From: Methanosarcinales archaeon
Lineage (GTDB): Archaea; Halobacteriota; Methanosarcinia; DSM-18856; Methermicoccaceae
DNA length: 7,485 nucleotides
Direction of reading: 5' to 3'
Assembly (NCBI GenBank): GCA_003661015.1
Contig: QMVI01000053.1
Coordinates: 1-7,485 of the forward strand
Shown: positions 5,312 to 7,485 of the stretch, in pieces
Layout of the letters: the number at the start of each line of letters is the position of its first letter
How positions within the stretch are numbered: position 1 is the stretch's first letter
Program-made: the position numbers and the translations under genes
Notes under the pieces: generated by a model
Databases searched by the model: none
Seen by the model: only the letters and a program-made list of their open reading frames with translations
Told to the model about the DNA's origin: nothing

Positions 5312-6791
5312 CCTTTTCCTTCCTCTTTGATGGTTTCTTGCCCTGAAGCTTCATTCTCAATCCCATTATGCACTTTCCATCAACAACACCACCTAATGGA
5401 TTGTGTGGTGTTCCAAGAGAGTTCATGCACCTCGCCATGACTGCAGCTCCTCTCGCAAGTCCATCATCCACAAAAACTACCTGCTCAGATGTTTTTTCAA
5501 GTATTCCCAACTTCATAAGCTTCTCCAAAATCAAATAGGGTTTCTCACCCGTTATACCAGCTCTCCCAGTAATGCCAACCCTTGTCTCAGGAAACATCAA
5601 TCCCAACTCGTGTGCAGTCTTAACGAGCTTTACAACAACTTCAGCCATCACAAAATCGATGACAGTTGAGAGAGATTCCTTTCCATACTCTGAATACACT
5701 TCAGCCCCTATCTCCCTCAGTTCTTTAAACTCATCCCCGTTCACACCAACATCACATCCAATCAAAACAACTCCAACCTTCTCTGCAGCCTGTGGATTTA
5801 CCGGAACAGAACCATATCTATCCCTACCAAGCGGGACTTTCTCTATGACAACATGCTTCATAATCTCTTTCACATACTTTTCTATAACATTTTTCTTCAT
5901 GCTGTTTGAAAATCTGCCCAAAGGAATCTCGCCAAATACATCTAACGTTGTTCCAAGTCTTGGATCAACAAGCCCACTTCCCTTCACAATCTCATCGGGT
6001 ATCGCACCCGCAAAACCACAGAAGTTTCCAATTGTCTTTGCGTAGGGTAGCTCATTATTTGTTATTCTTCCGTCCAACGTAGTTCCACAATCAATCGAAA
6101 GAGCTGGATTTCTAAAATCAATGCCCGCCCATTTTGCTCCCTCCTTTATTCCGGCGGTTGCAAGTTCACCCTCCATCTCATTCGCAACAACCTCAACCCC
6201 AGTTGCTCCCATGGGAGGAAGAACACTCGCAACCGCACCATCGAACACAACTCTATCTATATTTGTGAAGGGTCTGAACTTTGGTAATATGTTGTGTTTG
6301 GAGAGAGCGGGAGTCATTCTCGATGGGGGGACGCCTGCCATCAGACACCCATCGGCAAGTGCCTGTATTATTTTTCCCACTTCCTCCGGAGAAGAAAAAC
6401 CAGCAACAACCCCAGTGCTCCTAACAACAAAGTGAAGGTCTTCATCTATATCAAGTCCCACTTTACCGCATGCTTGAATAAGGGTATCTCTAACAAGCTC
6501 GGCAACAGACTCTCTTGTTAATTCGACACCAGCAAGCGTCTTCCCAAACACTTCCTCGCCTTTTTTCGGTGGTCTCACATCCCTCGTCATTTTTACGAGT
6601 TTTATCAAGAGATAACTCTTCCCTTCTTTCAAATCTGTTGCTGTCAGTATGCATTTTGTGGTGGTATTCCCTACCTCAACAGAAGCCACTATGTAATACG
6701 GTTTATATGCCTTCTTCAAATCGAGATATCGAACACTCATACTCTTTGCAATCTTTGGCTTGGGTCCCCCAAAAATGTCCAAAAATCCCAT
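5277..6791 (-). CDS. Methanogenesis marker protein 14 (ASKHA-type ATPase-like)
   Basis: This is a 504-residue member of the methanogenesis marker 14 family, restricted to methanogens and their methane/alkane-oxidising relatives. Its biochemical role is unknown. Its fold signature is ASKHA-like: a phosphate-1-type loop ASVEVGNTTTKCIL (36-49), an internal LSIDCGTTLDGRI segment resembling phosphate-2, and a C-terminal glycine-rich VVFVDDGLARGAAVMARC resembling the adenosine motif. This resembles the GlmL/MutL group of cobalamin-enzyme helper proteins. Other family-typical blocks are MTRDVRPPKKGEEVFG, VVRSTGVVAGFSSPEEVG and NEMEGELATAGIKEGAKW. ATG 6791 was chosen because GGGTGAT precedes it and the family begins with a short basic tail; the upstream in-frame start would read through thioredoxin. 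The last 35 bases overlap the diphosphatase gene. The TAA stop is at 5279-5277. Confidence 0.9.
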   Translation of the reverse strand: MGFLDIFGGPKPKIAKSMSVRYLDLKKAYKPYYIVASVEVGNTTTKCILTATDLKEGKSYLLIKLVKMTRDVRPPKKGEEVFGKTLAGVELTRESVAELVRDTLIQACGKVGLDIDEDLHFVVRSTGVVAGFSSPEEVGKIIQALADGCLMAGVPPSRMTPALSKHNILPKFRPFTNIDRVVFDGAVASVLPPMGATGVEVVANEMEGELATAGIKEGAKWAGIDFRNPALSIDCGTTLDGRITNNELPYAKTIGNFCGFAGAIPDEIVKGSGLVDPRLGTTLDVFGEIPLGRFSNSMKKNVIEKYVKEIMKHVVIEKVPLGRDRYGSVPVNPQAAEKVGVVLIGCDVGVNGDEFKELREIGAEVYSEYGKESLSTVIDFVMAEVVVKLVKTAHELGLMFPETRVGITGRAGITGEKPYLILEKLMKLGILEKTSEQVVFVDDGLARGAAVMARCMNSLGTPHNPLGGVVDGKCIMGLRMKLQGKKPSKRKEKDERSVRYWEQA

Positions 6792-6794
6792 GAA

Positions 6795-6801
6795 ATCACC
6801 C
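6795..6801 (-). promoter_or_regulatory. Shine-Dalgarno site of marker 14 overlapping the thioredoxin stop
   Basis: GGGTGAT on the minus strand lies 3 bases before ATG 6791, and its TGA is the stop codon of the thioredoxin gene (6798-6796). This fixes the marker 14 start and suggests termination-reinitiation coupling. Confidence 0.65.
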
Positions 6802-7212
6802 TTCATATCTCTGAAGCAATCTCTGAAGTATGTACTCAATATGTTCTTTTGAAAGTGCTCCAACCTCTCTATGAACTAATTCACCATCAACAAAGAAAAG
6901 TAGAGTTGGAATCGCATTTATTCCAAATCTTGATGCAATGTCTACATTTTCATCAACATTCAGTTTGGCAAATAGGAACCTCCCTGAATATTTCCTCGCT
7001 AATTCATCTATAATAGGGGACAATAACTTGCAGGGCCCACACCATGGTGCCCAACAGTCAATTAAAACGAACTTGTTATTCCTGATAATGTCCGTAAAGG
7101 TCGAAGTTTGAATATCCACTGGTTTATCTCTTACCTTTTCCCTTTTTATTTTATTCATAAGCTCCTTAAGCTTCCTTTTTTTGATCTCTTCAATTTCAGA
7201 GTCCCTGCTCAT
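6796..7212 (-). CDS. Thioredoxin with charged N-terminal extension
   Basis: This is a cytoplasmic thiol-disulfide oxidoreductase. The 138-residue product has the active site CWAPWCGPCK (53-62, redox pair Cys58 and Cys61), the cis-proline segment AIPTLLFF (100-107) and the C-terminal FVDGELVHREVGA (107-119) of true thioredoxins. Residues 1-30 form an extra, highly charged, probably helical tail (EIEEIKKRKLKELMNKIK) before the domain begins; similar tails occur on some archaeal thioredoxins. There is no signal peptide. ATG 7212 has no convincing Shine-Dalgarno site but lies about 26 bases from an AT-rich TATA-like element, suggesting a leaderless mRNA. It is the first gene of the minus-strand operon, with marker 14 translationally coupled behind it. 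It ends in TGA. Confidence 0.94.
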   Translation of the reverse strand: MSRDSEIEEIKKRKLKELMNKIKREKVRDKPVDIQTSTFTDIIRNNKFVLIDCWAPWCGPCKLLSPIIDELARKYSGRFLFAKLNVDENVDIASRFGINAIPTLLFFVDGELVHREVGALSKEHIEYILQRLLQRYEG

Positions 7213-7229
7213 GAGGTTGAATGATAGAG

Positions 7230-7245
7230 TATTATATTATTAAAA
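7230..7245 (-). promoter_or_regulatory. Candidate TATA box for the thioredoxin-marker 14 operon
   Basis: TTTTAATAATATAATA (minus strand) sits in the only sizeable intergenic gap of the window (7213-7261). Its centre is about 26 bases from ATG 7212, the distance expected between an archaeal TATA box and its transcription start, so transcription would begin at or next to the ATG. The same T-rich stretch could also help terminate rpl12. Confidence 0.5.
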
Positions 7246-7261
7246 TATTGTGTTCCACTGT

Positions 7262-7485
7262 TCATCCAAATAGAGCACCAAGTCCCTCTATTCCGCTTTC
7301 CTCCTCTTCTTCTTTTTCTTCCTCTTTCTTTTCTTCTGGTTCTTCCTTTTCTTCCTTTTCCTCTACTTCTTTCTCGCTCACCTCCGTAGGCGCTGCTGGT
7401 GCAAGAGCAACTCCCTTCGATATCGCCTCATCGATGTCAACATCCTCAAGTGCTGCTACTAGAGCTTTCACACGTACAGCGTCCA
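7262..7485 (-). CDS. rpl12: Archaeal ribosomal protein P1/L12, C-terminal part (5' end outside window)
   Basis: This is the acidic stalk protein of the large ribosomal subunit, which recruits translation factors through its C-terminal tail. The last 73 residues are visible. They start in the N-terminal dimerisation domain (DAVRVKALVAALEDVDIDEAI) minus its first helices, pass through an Ala/Pro-containing hinge (GVALAPAAPTEVSE) and a long Glu/Lys run, and end in SGIEGLGALFG, the factor-binding tail of archaeal L12. The frame is open to the window edge. The TGA stop is at 7264-7262, 49 bases before the thioredoxin start. In archaea this gene usually ends the L11-L1-L10-L12 operon, which should continue beyond the window. 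Confidence 0.93.
   Translation of the reverse strand, partial: DAVRVKALVAALEDVDIDEAISKGVALAPAAPTEVSEKEVEEKEEKEEPEEKKEEEKEEEEESGIEGLGALFG

Noticed and set aside
7265..7370. Repetitive CTT/TCC tract as a microsatellite or regulatory repeat
   Set aside because: It is the coding sequence of the Glu/Lys-rich hinge of ribosomal protein L12, which is normally of this kind in archaea.

Overview
The window looks like a euryarchaeal chromosome segment from a methanogen or an anaerobic methane/alkane oxidiser of methanogen ancestry. The evidence is an archaeal RNA polymerase subunit L (Rpo11), an exosome subunit Csl4, the tail of an archaeal P1/L12-type ribosomal protein, GGAGG/GGTGAT Shine-Dalgarno sites, and a full-length methanogenesis marker protein 14. 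The DNA is almost entirely coding: 13 genes, two cut by the window edges, with no gene-free stretch longer than about 50 bases. I saw no rRNA, tRNA, mobile element or CRISPR array.

Plus strand, 1-2617: a tightly packed molybdopterin-cofactor operon, moaA (3' end only), moaD, moaE, moaC, moeA. MoaA and MoaC make cPMP from GTP. MoaD and MoaE add the dithiolene sulfurs. MoeA inserts molybdate (or tungstate). In a methanogen-type archaeon the likely customers are formylmethanofuran dehydrogenase and formate dehydrogenase.

Minus strand, 7485-2622: the end of rpl12, then after a short AT-rich promoter gap a run of overlapping or abutting genes: thioredoxin, methanogenesis marker 14, XTP/dITP diphosphatase (RdgB/HAM1 family), METTL5-type rRNA adenine methyltransferase, csl4, rpoL and a DUF99 protein. 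Most of these serve transcription, RNA processing, rRNA modification or nucleotide housekeeping. The two operons converge at 2617/2622 over a small perfect inverted repeat.

The main discovery is that two unrelated, otherwise intact genes, moaC and the DUF99 gene, each contain one in-frame TAG (1263-1265 on plus, 3072-3074 on minus). In each case the TAG occupies exactly one variable alignment column, with family-typical sequence continuing in the same frame on both sides. In moaC the catalytic residues lie on both sides of the TAG, so a truncated product could not work. None of the 13 genes ends in TAG (10 end in TGA, 3 in TAA). This points to TAG being a sense codon here, most plausibly pyrrolysine, used outside methylamine methyltransferases as part of a recoded or partly recoded archaeal genetic code. 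The pyl genes themselves are not in the window.
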